This document shows positions 1-7,926 of a stretch of 64,000 nucleotides of DNA, piece by piece. The notes beneath the pieces are model-generated. The model had not been told where the DNA came from. It worked only from the letters and a program-made list of their open reading frames with translations, and made no database searches. The stretch's first letter is position 1. Every line of letters starts with the position of its first letter. Origin of the DNA: CALKYB01 sp964510575. Lineage in GTDB: Bacteria > Bdellovibrionota_C > UBA2361 > SZUA-149 > CALKYB01. The stretch covers positions 1-64,000 of the forward strand of contig CAZECN010000005.1 of assembly GCA_964510575.1 (NCBI GenBank), written 5' to 3'. The translations under genes and the position numbers were made by a program.

Positions 1-51
1 TACTCAACCAGACTCGATCGAAAAAGGCCGAAATTTAAAGTAGGTTGAGTA
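1..51. repeat. Palindromic repeat element, A-type copy at the window edge
   Basis: The first nine bases (TACTCAACC) are the reverse complement of bases 43-51 (GGTTGAGTA), giving a hairpin with an internal segment containing GGCCGAAATTTAAAGTA. That internal segment is identical in the copy at 39445-39501, so this is a dispersed repeat and not a chance palindrome. The left arm is probably cut by the window edge, because other copies begin with TATAC. It lies about 110 bases upstream of the transaldolase gene and could affect its leader transcript, but no function is shown. Confidence 0.8.
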
Positions 52-159
52 TATATGTTATCGAGTCTGTTTCTACTCTTCACTCCCTTTACTTAGTAAA
101 AATTGAGTTCGGGCTGAAACATCGATTTTCAAGGTAATAACTTTTTAATTGAGGTAAAT

Positions 160-1263
160 ATGGCTGCTAACCCTGCCCAGAAATTGTCGGAGTTTGGACA
201 AAGTATTTGGTACGATAACATCAGTAAGGACCTTTTAGATAAGGGAGAGCTGGCCAGATTAATTGAAGAAGATGGTGTGAAGGGTTTGACCTCTAACCCT
301 ACTATTTTCGAAAAAGCTATTGGGGGTTCTAGTCTTTACGATCAGGATATTTCACGAATCAGTGCTGACTCTAGTGATCCAGGAGAAATTTTCGAAGAAC
401 TTGCAGTTGCCGACTTGGCAAGAGCTGCTGATTTGTTCCTGCCAGTTTATGAAGCCACCGGTGGAAGTGATGGCTTTGTTTCAATTGAAGTTTCCCCTTT
501 GCTTGCTTCAGATTCCGAGGGGACTGTTAAAGAAGCGGAAAGACTATACTCGAAATTAAATCGCCCCAATGTAATGATCAAAATCCCAGGAACACCTGCT
601 GGGTTGCCTGCTATCCGTGAAGTTTTGGAAAAGGGTATTAGTGTAAATATTACTTTGCTCTTTTCAGTAGAAAACTATGTGAAGGTAGCAGAGGCTCATA
701 TAGAAGCTTTGGAAGCTAGAGTTGCCAAGGGAGAGCCCGTGGATAGGGTTCAGTCTGTCGCTAGCTTTTTTGTTAGTAGAGTAGACTCAGCAATCGACAA
801 GCAATTAAAGGGCTTAGTAGAGTCTGGTCAAGCTGAAGCGAAGGAGTTGTTGGGTCGCTTTGGAATCTACAATTCTCGCTTAGCATATCAAGAATATTTG
901 GGACTCTATCGCTCAGACAGGTTTAAAAAATTGGCCGAGAAGGGTGCAAGGCCTCAACGACCTCTTTGGGCTAGTACTAGCACTAAAGATCCTTCTTACC
1001 GGGATGTGCTTTATGTTGAGCAGTTAATTGGCCAGGATACGGTTAATACCTTACCTCCTGCGACCTTGGCTGCTTTTGTTGATCACGGTGAGCCAGCTAC
1101 AACGATTGAATTAGAAGTTGAGGAAGCCAAAGGTTTTCAGAAAAAATTGGAAAACCTTGGTATCGATGTAGATGGAATATTAAAAACTCTACAGGAAGAG
1201 GGAGTGCAGAAATTTTCTGATTCTTTTCACTCTCTAAACGCTACAATTAAAAAGCAGTTGTAA
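160..1263 (+). CDS. tal: Transaldolase
   Basis: This cytosolic enzyme moves a dihydroxyacetone unit between sedoheptulose-7-phosphate and glyceraldehyde-3-phosphate in the non-oxidative pentose phosphate pathway. The protein has 367 residues, the long form typical of cyanobacterial and actinobacterial Tal, not the short ~215-residue form. The segment VMIKIPGTPAG carries the Schiff-base lysine (Lys141), and KGLTSNPTIFEKAI near residue 50 is the other family signature. The ATG is preceded by GAGG about six bases upstream. It is the first gene of a co-directional set with gnd, zwf and opcA, but a weak terminator-like hairpin follows it, so gnd may also have its own transcription. The family assignment is secure. 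Confidence 0.95.
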   Translation: MAANPAQKLSEFGQSIWYDNISKDLLDKGELARLIEEDGVKGLTSNPTIFEKAIGGSSLYDQDISRISADSSDPGEIFEELAVADLARAADLFLPVYEATGGSDGFVSIEVSPLLASDSEGTVKEAERLYSKLNRPNVMIKIPGTPAGLPAIREVLEKGISVNITLLFSVENYVKVAEAHIEALEARVAKGEPVDRVQSVASFFVSRVDSAIDKQLKGLVESGQAEAKELLGRFGIYNSRLAYQEYLGLYRSDRFKKLAEKGARPQRPLWASTSTKDPSYRDVLYVEQLIGQDTVNTLPPATLAAFVDHGEPATTIELEVEEAKGFQKKLENLGIDVDGILKTLQEEGVQKFSDSFHSLNATIKKQL

Positions 1264-1276
1264 GCTGAAGAGGCTT

Positions 1277-1310
1277 GAGGCGTTTACAGTTTTTCCAGCG
1301 TCTTTTTTTT
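1277..1310 (+). terminator. Possible intrinsic terminator after tal
   Basis: GAGGCG (1277-1282) can pair with CGTCTT (1299-1304), using two G-T pairs and a 16-base loop. The run of T at 1303-1310 follows. The stem is short, so this is a weak terminator or an attenuator between tal and gnd. Confidence 0.45.
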
Positions 1311-1338
1311 CTAAATTACTTTGCATGGAGGATAGAGA

Positions 1339-2241
1339 GTGAAACTTTCAATTATTGGTCTTGGTAAAATGGGAGCTAATATGACCAGGAGGTTGCTCGC
1401 TGACAACCACGAGGTCGTAGTCTACGACATGAATCCAGAGCCCGTAAAACAATTAGAAAAAGAAGGGGCAATCGCTGCTAGTGGACTGGAAAATATTGTA
1501 GAGCAGCTACCATCACCTAGAGTTGTTTGGATGATGATACCTGCTGGTGATCCAGTAAAGCAGACAGCCAAGAAACTTTCATCACTCCTTGAAAAGGGAG
1601 ACATCCTCATCGATGGGGGTAATTCCAACTTTAACGATACGGTAGAACTTGCTGAGCAATTGGCTTCAGAAGGTATTGGCCTTTTAGATGCCGGAACGAG
1701 CGGCGGAGTTTGGGGCTTGGAAGTTGGATATTGCTTGATGGTGGGAGGAACAAAAGAAGCCTTTGAAAAAGTCGAGCCCGCATTTAAGACACTCGCTCCA
1801 AAGGATGGTTATCTTCACGTTGGAGAGTCTGGAGCTGGCCATTATGTGAAGATGATTCATAACGGCATAGAGTATGGAATCATGCAGGCATACGCCGAGG
1901 GTTTTGATATGTTGGAGCACAGTCAATTCTCACTCAATCTTCCCGGAATTGCCGGTCTTTGGAACCAAGGAAGTGTTATTAGGTCTTGGTTGCTAGAGCT
2001 CTCGGAGATAATGCTAAAAGAAAATAATCAATTGGAGGGCATTAAGGGCTACGTTCCCGATTCTGGCGAAGGGCGTTGGACAGTAGAGGAGTCGATTAAG
2101 TTACGAATACCGACTCCTGTTATTACTGCTTCCTTGCAGGCTCGCTTTCGGTCGCGAAGAGAAAACACTTTTAGTGATAGATTCCTTGCTGCGCTCAGAA
2201 ACCAGTTTGGTGGACACGCAATGAAAAAGGTCAATGAATAG
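1339..2241 (+). CDS. gnd: 6-phosphogluconate dehydrogenase, YqeC/GndA-short type
   Basis: It oxidatively decarboxylates 6-phosphogluconate to ribulose-5-phosphate. The 300-residue length marks the short class (YqeC type, often NAD-linked), not the ~470-residue classical Gnd. The N-terminal Rossmann motif is IIGLGKMGANM, DGGNS sits near residue 95, the catalytic region contains GxGHYVKMIHNGIEYG, and the C-terminal half is the helical 6PGD domain. The start is GTG with a good GGAGG about seven bases upstream. Its end overlaps the zwf start by eight bases, indicating translational coupling. Cofactor preference is inferred from the class only. Confidence 0.93.
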   Translation: MKLSIIGLGKMGANMTRRLLADNHEVVVYDMNPEPVKQLEKEGAIAASGLENIVEQLPSPRVVWMMIPAGDPVKQTAKKLSSLLEKGDILIDGGNSNFNDTVELAEQLASEGIGLLDAGTSGGVWGLEVGYCLMVGGTKEAFEKVEPAFKTLAPKDGYLHVGESGAGHYVKMIHNGIEYGIMQAYAEGFDMLEHSQFSLNLPGIAGLWNQGSVIRSWLLELSEIMLKENNQLEGIKGYVPDSGEGRWTVEESIKLRIPTPVITASLQARFRSRRENTFSDRFLAALRNQFGGHAMKKVNE

Positions 2242-3775
2242 TAATCCTTTTCGAACTGAAGGTGGTGGTTCAGCCGTTAAGTCGGCTGTGATGATCATTT
2301 TTGGAGCTACTGGTGATCTGTGTAGAAGAAAATTGGTACCAGGTTTATTTGACTTAGCATGTGAGGGCTTGTTGCCCGTTCATTTTTCTTTAATTGGTGT
2401 CTCCCATACAGAGTTAACAACAGAAGAATTTCGAGATGAGCTAGAAAAGGCTGTTCTGAAAAGTTCAAGACATGCTTCTGGAGGAAAGTTGTCCGAGAAC
2501 CATTCTGTTTTACTGAAAGAGTTTTTATCTAATAGCGATTACTTAACAGGTTCTTTTGAAGACTCTAGCTGTTACTCCGAGCTTCAAGAGAAAATTTCTG
2601 TTTTGGAGAGTAAGGCAGAGAATTTTTTAGAAAAAGTTTTTTATTTTTCAACAGCACCTCGTTTTTTTTCAATGATAGCGGGGAATCTAAGCAGTGCAGG
2701 CTTAACCAATGATGAGGAGAAATCCAGGCTTGTTGTTGAGAAGCCTTTTGGTCACGATTTGCAGTCTGCTCAAGAATTGAACAAGAGTTTGCTTAAACAT
2801 GCCACTGAGAAGCAAATTTATAGAATCGACCACTACCTAGGAAAAGAAACAGTACAAAATATTTTGGTTTTCAGATTTGGAAATGGAATATTTGAGCCGC
2901 TTTGGAACCATAAATATATTGACCACGTTGAGATTACAGTTGCTGAGTCGGTCGGTGTGGGTAGAAGAGCTGGCTACTTTGATAAGTCAGGAATAGTAAG
3001 GGATATTATTCAAAACCATTTGTTGCAGCTTCTTTGTTTGACTGCTCTGGAGCCTCCAGTAGACTTCGGAGCCGACTCTGTTCGGGACGAGAAAGTAAAG
3101 GTTCTAAAAGCAATTAAGAGAATTCCGGAATCTGATGTAGAAAAGTTTGCGGTAAGAGCAAGATATCAGAGTGGATATATTGCTGGAGAAGGAGTTGATG
3201 GTTACCTTGCCGAGGAAGGAGTAGGGCAGGATTCCGTCACAGAAACCTACGCATCGATGGTTTTAGAAATAGATAATTGGCGATGGGCAGGGGTTCCTTT
3301 TTTTATTCGTTCGGGGAAGAGGCTTCCTAAGAAAATTACTGATATTTCAATTTTCTTTAAAAACGTTCCTCACAGATTTTTTGGCGAAGAGGCTGTGGAT
3401 ATTGTCCACCCCAATGTCCTTTCTTTTCAGATTCAACCTGATGAAGGAATTTCTTTACGAGTTGGCTGTAAACCCCCTGGCCCAAATGTCAGAATTGAGC
3501 CAGTGAAAATGGATTTTAATTACGGGGCTATATTTGGAGGGGAACCTCCTAGTGCCTATGAAAGATTACTTTTAGATTCTTTGAAGGGAGATCCTACACT
3601 GTTTACTCGAAGTGATGAAATTGAAGAATCATGGAAAGTAGTAGATCCTGTTTTAAAGACCTGGAGGGAATCACAAAAAGTTCCTGTCTACGGATACGAG
3701 GCAGGATCTTGGGGTCCACGTTCTGCCATTGGGTTGATTGAGAGTAGATTGGGTGCCGGGTGGCGGAGACTTTAG
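2234..3775 (+). CDS. zwf: Glucose-6-phosphate 1-dehydrogenase
   Basis: It oxidises glucose-6-phosphate to 6-phosphogluconolactone, the entry step of the oxidative pentose phosphate pathway. The 513-residue length is normal. The nucleotide-binding motif FGATGDLCRRKL lies near residue 24 and the active-site signature RIDHYLGKE near residue 197 contains the catalytic His. The ATG lies inside the end of gnd, and its own 3' end overlaps opcA by 16 bases, so gnd, zwf and opcA form a tight operon. No lactonase (pgl/devB) gene is present in the cluster. Confidence 0.96.
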   Translation: MNSNPFRTEGGGSAVKSAVMIIFGATGDLCRRKLVPGLFDLACEGLLPVHFSLIGVSHTELTTEEFRDELEKAVLKSSRHASGGKLSENHSVLLKEFLSNSDYLTGSFEDSSCYSELQEKISVLESKAENFLEKVFYFSTAPRFFSMIAGNLSSAGLTNDEEKSRLVVEKPFGHDLQSAQELNKSLLKHATEKQIYRIDHYLGKETVQNILVFRFGNGIFEPLWNHKYIDHVEITVAESVGVGRRAGYFDKSGIVRDIIQNHLLQLLCLTALEPPVDFGADSVRDEKVKVLKAIKRIPESDVEKFAVRARYQSGYIAGEGVDGYLAEEGVGQDSVTETYASMVLEIDNWRWAGVPFFIRSGKRLPKKITDISIFFKNVPHRFFGEEAVDIVHPNVLSFQIQPDEGISLRVGCKPPGPNVRIEPVKMDFNYGAIFGGEPPSAYERLLLDSLKGDPTLFTRSDEIEESWKVVDPVLKTWRESQKVPVYGYEAGSWGPRSAIGLIESRLGAGWRRL

Positions 3776-4878
3776 ATACAATAGCTGTTGAGCCATGGGC
3801 GATAGAGTCAGGCTTAAAAAATCTCAAGGCTAATAATCGCTCGAGTGTAACTGCTTCGGAACGAACAATTAAAGCAGCTGTCGCCAATTTGATTGTTTTG
3901 GGAGAGCTAGGTAAGGCTGAAGAAGTTTCAGCAATCCTTTCTAGGGTTACTAAAACTTTTCCGACAAAGATTTTTCACTTATCCAGCTCTGAAGACGACA
4001 ATGCACTGCTTACTGAAGTTGGCATACCTATTAATCGAATTTCTGGCGATGAGGTTATTCAGTCTGAAATGATTCGCCTTAGGGTGGGAAAAGGTAGAGT
4101 TAAAGGAATACCTAGTCTTCTTTTTGGTAACCTACAATCTGACGTTCCTATTATTGCTTTAATGTTAGGAGATTTTTGCGACGATAGTTTAGGAGTATCA
4201 GGGGAAATATTCTCTGCTATGGGAGAGTATATAGATCGTGTTGTGTTTGATTCTACAACGATTCAGTGCTTGGGAGAGGCTGTTGCTAGCCTTAAAAGCC
4301 TTGTTGGTTCAGGAGAAACTTTCTCTGTCTACGATTTAAGTTGGTATAAGATGGAGAGATTTAGAAACATCGTAGTAGAGGTGTTTGATAGTGAGCGAGT
4401 TTCCGATCCTCTAACTGCAATTTCTGAACTTAAACTTTCTTACTCGAGCAAGGATGGAATGCTCTCGGCTGAAGCTGCTTTGGCAGTTAAATGGATCATG
4501 TTTTGTCTTGATTGGAAGACCACTGATAGGGCCGCTCCAGGTAGAGTTACTTGTGTAAGGAGTGATGGTAGCCCTTCGATATTACGTATTTCCAAGCAGG
4601 AGTTAGACGATAGGCTAGATCAGGATTTTTCGATTGCTTTCGTTTCCGAAGATGGCGAGCGGACTGTTAAGGCTCTTAAAATGAAATCTCACTGGGAGTT
4701 TCAAGTTAATGGAGTTTCGTCTGGAAGTTTCCGTGCCACTATCAAAGAGGAAAAGCTTAGAGAAGAAATGGTCCTGGAAACTTTGTTTTCCGCAAAACCT
4801 GATACTGGGCCTAGAGAGGTTTTAAATGGTTTAGAGGTTTTTCTTAAGGATCTTTCTAGAGCTGGCCTTAGTGATTAA
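3760..4878 (+). CDS. opcA: OpcA-family glucose-6-phosphate dehydrogenase assembly protein
   Basis: OpcA is known in cyanobacteria and actinobacteria as a partner needed for full, redox-tuned activity of G6PDH. The 372-residue protein shows the family pattern: an N-terminal region with conserved RxCxxNLIVL-like sequence (here RTIKAAVANLIVLGE) and a middle part with the VFDSTTIQ and DLSWYKMERFRNI signatures. The start is GTG inside the zwf end. Position directly after zwf is the classic OpcA context and supports the call. Family membership is judged from motif pattern and synteny, without a profile search. Confidence 0.82.
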   Translation: MAETLDTIAVEPWAIESGLKNLKANNRSSVTASERTIKAAVANLIVLGELGKAEEVSAILSRVTKTFPTKIFHLSSSEDDNALLTEVGIPINRISGDEVIQSEMIRLRVGKGRVKGIPSLLFGNLQSDVPIIALMLGDFCDDSLGVSGEIFSAMGEYIDRVVFDSTTIQCLGEAVASLKSLVGSGETFSVYDLSWYKMERFRNIVVEVFDSERVSDPLTAISELKLSYSSKDGMLSAEAALAVKWIMFCLDWKTTDRAAPGRVTCVRSDGSPSILRISKQELDDRLDQDFSIAFVSEDGERTVKALKMKSHWEFQVNGVSSGSFRATIKEEKLREEMVLETLFSAKPDTGPREVLNGLEVFLKDLSRAGLSD

Positions 4879-4896
4879 GGCGATGGCAATCTTATC

Positions 4897-5403
4897 CTAG
4901 CGGTCAACATGTACTAAACTTTGGTGTCCTGGTGGTTGCCTCAAATCTTCTACTTGGCAGGTGTTACCCAGTTTCTTTTCTCGGCAGTAAGCCTTTGAAA
5001 TACCCGCGATCTTGCAATCAAAAGGGCAGGGGGCTGATGTCACCATCCCATTTTTGAAAATAGGACCTTTCTTTCGTGAGTCTAATTCCTTTTTATTGAG
5101 AGTAATCCAAGTGCCGTCAATTCCGCGAAAACTTCTCTTTCGGTTACTTAGCTGTCTCTTGGCGCTGAAAAATTTGATAACGCTTTGATGACCAGGTGCT
5201 TTCCTAAGGTCTTCAACTGAGCAGCTTCGTCCTCTTCTGAAGGTCTTGCAGTGTGCTTTAGGTACGCCTGCATCCGAGCAAGAGTAGGGGCAAGCTGAAG
5301 TAGTGACAAAGCCTCTTTTATTTTTTTCTTGAGCAAATCCCGTTGAAGGAAGTCCTAAGATTGTCACTAATAATGCTAAGCTGAGGAATTTGCTGAGGGT
5401 CAT
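4897..5403 (-). CDS. Secreted protein with two cysteine-rich repeats
   Basis: This family is not recognised. The 168-residue product starts with a signal peptide (hydrophobic SLALLVTILGLPSTGFA, cleavage expected near residue 24). It then contains two tandem repeats of about 45 residues, each with C-x3-C-x9-C-x8-C followed by VEDLR and PPGHQS or APGHQS, separated by a basic linker of about 35 residues. The four cysteines per repeat at identical spacing suggest two disulfide-stabilised units in the periplasm or outside the cell. It converges on opcA with only 18 bases between the stop codons. Start is ATG. No partner gene is evident. Confidence 0.78.
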   Translation of the reverse strand: MTLSKFLSLALLVTILGLPSTGFAQEKNKRGFVTTSACPYSCSDAGVPKAHCKTFRRGRSCSVEDLRKAPGHQSVIKFFSAKRQLSNRKRSFRGIDGTWITLNKKELDSRKKGPIFKNGMVTSAPCPFDCKIAGISKAYCREKKLGNTCQVEDLRQPPGHQSLVHVDR

Positions 5404-5531
5404 GGTTTTTATCCAGTTTCAGGTTCTTTCTATAATAAACTTACAAGTCCTAGAAATACCTCAAAGATTACCAACTGAGAAGGGGCAGGGCAAAAACTAA
5501 AATCCCTAGGTAAGCTTAATTAATAAGTCTA

Positions 5532-5819
5532 TTAATGGACCCAAGGTAGTTCAGTTTCTAAATCATCCAGAAGATCCCCGAGAGTCATTCCTTCCGGAGC
5601 AACAACGACACCCCCTCTGACACTTGCTGCAATCTCGGCAAGTTGATCCCTGTCTCCTTCGGGTAGTTTCAATTCGCGAAGTGTGTCACCGCCTATGAAT
5701 TCCAATTGGTCATTCATTAGCTCAGGATCTGTTCCTACTAACAATAGTCTGTGACCTTTGATATCAACGGCTAAAGGATTTCCGTGTACATAGGGGATGA
5801 AAAAAGTTTCTAGATTCAT
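5532..5819 (-). CDS. Small hypothetical protein
   Basis: An acidic cytosolic protein of about 95 residues with no signal peptide or membrane segment; I do not recognise the family. The reading frame opens at a TTG (5849), but an ATG at 5819 gives the start MNLETFFIPYVHGNPLAV with AGGC upstream and is preferred. The C-terminal half has an amphipathic helix pattern (MTLGDLLDDLETELPWVH). It is isolated between convergent or spaced neighbours and could be a standalone gene. Coding status is moderately supported by length and composition only. Confidence 0.6.
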   Translation of the reverse strand: MNLETFFIPYVHGNPLAVDIKGHRLLLVGTDPELMNDQLEFIGGDTLRELKLPEGDRDQLAEIAASVRGGVVVAPEGMTLGDLLDDLETELPWVH

Positions 5820-6009
5820 ATTAAGCCTGAATGAATAATTTGCCCTCAAAAGTCATTGCAAAGTTCCTTTTAATTCAGGTTTAGTTATCCACAAGCTAAC
5901 TGTTTAAACCCGCTTTTAGGCACTCCAAGTGACTTAAAGTACTGCTTCACAGTACGTAATAGTCCGAGCTGAATAGCACAAGGATAATTATTAAGATGAG
6001 TAGTTACAG

Positions 6010-6381
6010 CTACTTATCTGATGGGTCTTGAGATGAGTTATCTACATCCTGAACGGTGCTCTTATTTGTCCAGCTAAGGGCTAACTCTAATGCCTCGTCT
6101 ACAATGCTATCCAACTCTTTAAGAATTTCTGATGAAATAACTTCTTCAAGCAAAGTAGTATCTTGAGGTAGAAGTCTATTGCTCTGCTTATCTGACAAAG
6201 ACTTTAGCCTGAGGTTTTCGTAATCTACAGTATCTAGGTCGACTACTAGCTGACCGTCTTCAGCAAAAGAGGAGGGGAGCTCTCCCTTCGCCAGCATTCT
6301 TACAATTTCTTCTGCGCTAAACCCGCTTAAGGATTTGAACTCCAGAATAGAGATAACCGATTTTTTTTTATCAACGCTCAC
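6010..6381 (-). CDS. Small acidic hypothetical protein in a sigma-54 activator operon
   Basis: A 123-residue protein with a GTG start preceded by AGGAAAAG. The N-terminal half (SILEFKSLSGFSAEEIVRML) looks like a short helical DNA-binding or adaptor fold, but no family is recognised. The C-terminal half is acidic and probably helical. It begins three bases after the stop of the 6385-7926 gene, so the two are almost certainly co-transcribed and translationally coupled. That position suggests a partner or modulator of the sigma-54 activator; this is inference from context. Confidence 0.7.
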   Translation of the reverse strand: MSVDKKKSVISILEFKSLSGFSAEEIVRMLAKGELPSSFAEDGQLVVDLDTVDYENLRLKSLSDKQSNRLLPQDTTLLEEVISSEILKELDSIVDEALELALSWTNKSTVQDVDNSSQDPSDK

Positions 6382-6384
6382 TGG

Positions 6385-7926
6385 TTACTTTTCCTGAGTC
6401 TCATTCTTATCTCTCGATTTTTGAAAAAGAGTCATCGCCTTTACGGAGTCTCCCACTAGCTTAGCAGCTTGTTCTACTTCTCCCCCTGTATGTGTAAGAG
6501 CATTGCTTCTTATTTTTTCTTTAAGATCTATGGCGCAATCTTCCAAGTCTGAGAATTCCATAGCTCTTGAAGAACGGGCTGTTTGAAAAGCAGATTTCTC
6601 GAAAATATCAGAGGAGGTGATTTCTCGGTGTCCCAGCAAATCTCCCAGTGTTTGTTCGATACAGTCCTCGTCAATCAGTCTCAGTTTAGAAATATCAGCT
6701 AACTCAACGAGCTTCGCTATTGTATTTTCGAGTTGTCTCAGGTTACCCGGCCATTCCATTGAAAAAAGTTTGCGATAGGCTTTTAGTGAGAGACCTTCTA
6801 GTATCCTGTCTTGATAGTCGGCTAAACGATTTCTTTCTCTAAGTACTTTTGCAAGTCCAAAACAAATTGCTGCTGCAATATCGAGACGTCGTTCTGATAT
6901 TGGGGCTAGGTTTATTTTTAATCTTTCCAAACGGTAGGCAAAATCATCTCTTAGGCTTCCATCTTCCACTAGTTCAGCCAGGGGTCTGTTAGTGGCAAAA
7001 ATAAATCTTACATCAGCTGAATTGCTTTCAGCTTCACCAACTCTTCTGTAAGACTTGTTTTCGATAAAAGTAATTAGCTTTCCTTGCAAATCTCTGTCGA
7101 TGCTTTGCAGTTCATCGATGAATAGAGTTCCCTTCTCGGCTTTTTTTACTAGACCCCATTTGTCAACCGCTCCGGTGTAGGCCCCAGCCACTGCTCCGAA
7201 AAGCTCAGCCTGCACAAGTTCTGAAGACGAAAAATCTCGAGGAGTAATGCAAATAAAAGGCCCTGTTCGACCAGAAAGATCGTGGATGGCTGCTGCTAGC
7301 CTAGTTTTACCGGCACCAGTGGGTCCAACAATTAGAGGGTTTTCGTTAGTGTAGCTGGCGTAGCGGGGAAGCCATCTTAGCCAAACATCCCGACTTTTGG
7401 GAGCGCACATCACTGGAACCCAATTTTCCTCCCATAGAGATGGTAGGGTAGTAGCAGGTTTTGTAGATCGAAGGTCGCGAATGTGAGAGACGAAGTTTAT
7501 AGTTTGTTCTTCAATAGTTGGGGAAGAAGGAATGCCAGGCGGGGGAGTAATGATTATAGAGTCGATCAAGCCTGATGGGCTAAGGTTTTCAAGATTATTG
7601 AAGAGTAGATCTCCAGCAAAAACAAATTTATGAGGAGATGTGATAAGGCAGCCAACACTCATCGATTTTTGGTAACGCTCTCTGAGCTTTGTTAAAAATT
7701 CTCTAGTCCATGATAAGTCGGAGGCAGTAGTGAGATTACTAATTTCTACTAACACAATATCCGGCACACCTGATGTCAAGTCAGCTCTTGCTGAAGCGGT
7801 AGAGCTCAGCCTTACACTTGCTTGATGAGCTGGGAAATGTTCTCGAATAGCGCTGAATACTCTTCGGCTGCTATCGGTCGATCCGACAACCATAGTATGG
7901 ATACAGCTTTTTAAATTACCGTCCAT
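6385..7926 (-). CDS. Sigma-54-dependent transcriptional activator (AAA+ enhancer-binding protein)
   Basis: It remodels sigma-54 RNA polymerase at -24/-12 promoters. The 513-residue protein has an N-terminal receiver-like region (about 1-150) without a clean phospho-acceptor pattern, then a full AAA+ core. The core shows Walker A GPTGAGKTRLAAAI, the sigma-54 contact loop as GAYTGA, Walker B GTLFIDEL, and sensor/arginine-finger segment ATNRPLAELVEDGSLRDDF. A C-terminal Fis-type helix-turn-helix (TGGEVEQAAKLVGDSVKAM) ends the protein. Its ATG follows the TAA of the upstream 7927-9219 gene directly, so the two are coupled. A sigma-54 promoter candidate exists at 19591-19606 ahead of the pilin gene. 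Targets are inferred. Confidence 0.9.
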   Translation of the reverse strand: MDGNLKSCIHTMVVGSTDSSRRVFSAIREHFPAHQASVRLSSTASARADLTSGVPDIVLVEISNLTTASDLSWTREFLTKLRERYQKSMSVGCLITSPHKFVFAGDLLFNNLENLSPSGLIDSIIITPPPGIPSSPTIEEQTINFVSHIRDLRSTKPATTLPSLWEENWVPVMCAPKSRDVWLRWLPRYASYTNENPLIVGPTGAGKTRLAAAIHDLSGRTGPFICITPRDFSSSELVQAELFGAVAGAYTGAVDKWGLVKKAEKGTLFIDELQSIDRDLQGKLITFIENKSYRRVGEAESNSADVRFIFATNRPLAELVEDGSLRDDFAYRLERLKINLAPISERRLDIAAAICFGLAKVLRERNRLADYQDRILEGLSLKAYRKLFSMEWPGNLRQLENTIAKLVELADISKLRLIDEDCIEQTLGDLLGHREITSSDIFEKSAFQTARSSRAMEFSDLEDCAIDLKEKIRSNALTHTGGEVEQAAKLVGDSVKAMTLFQKSRDKNETQEK

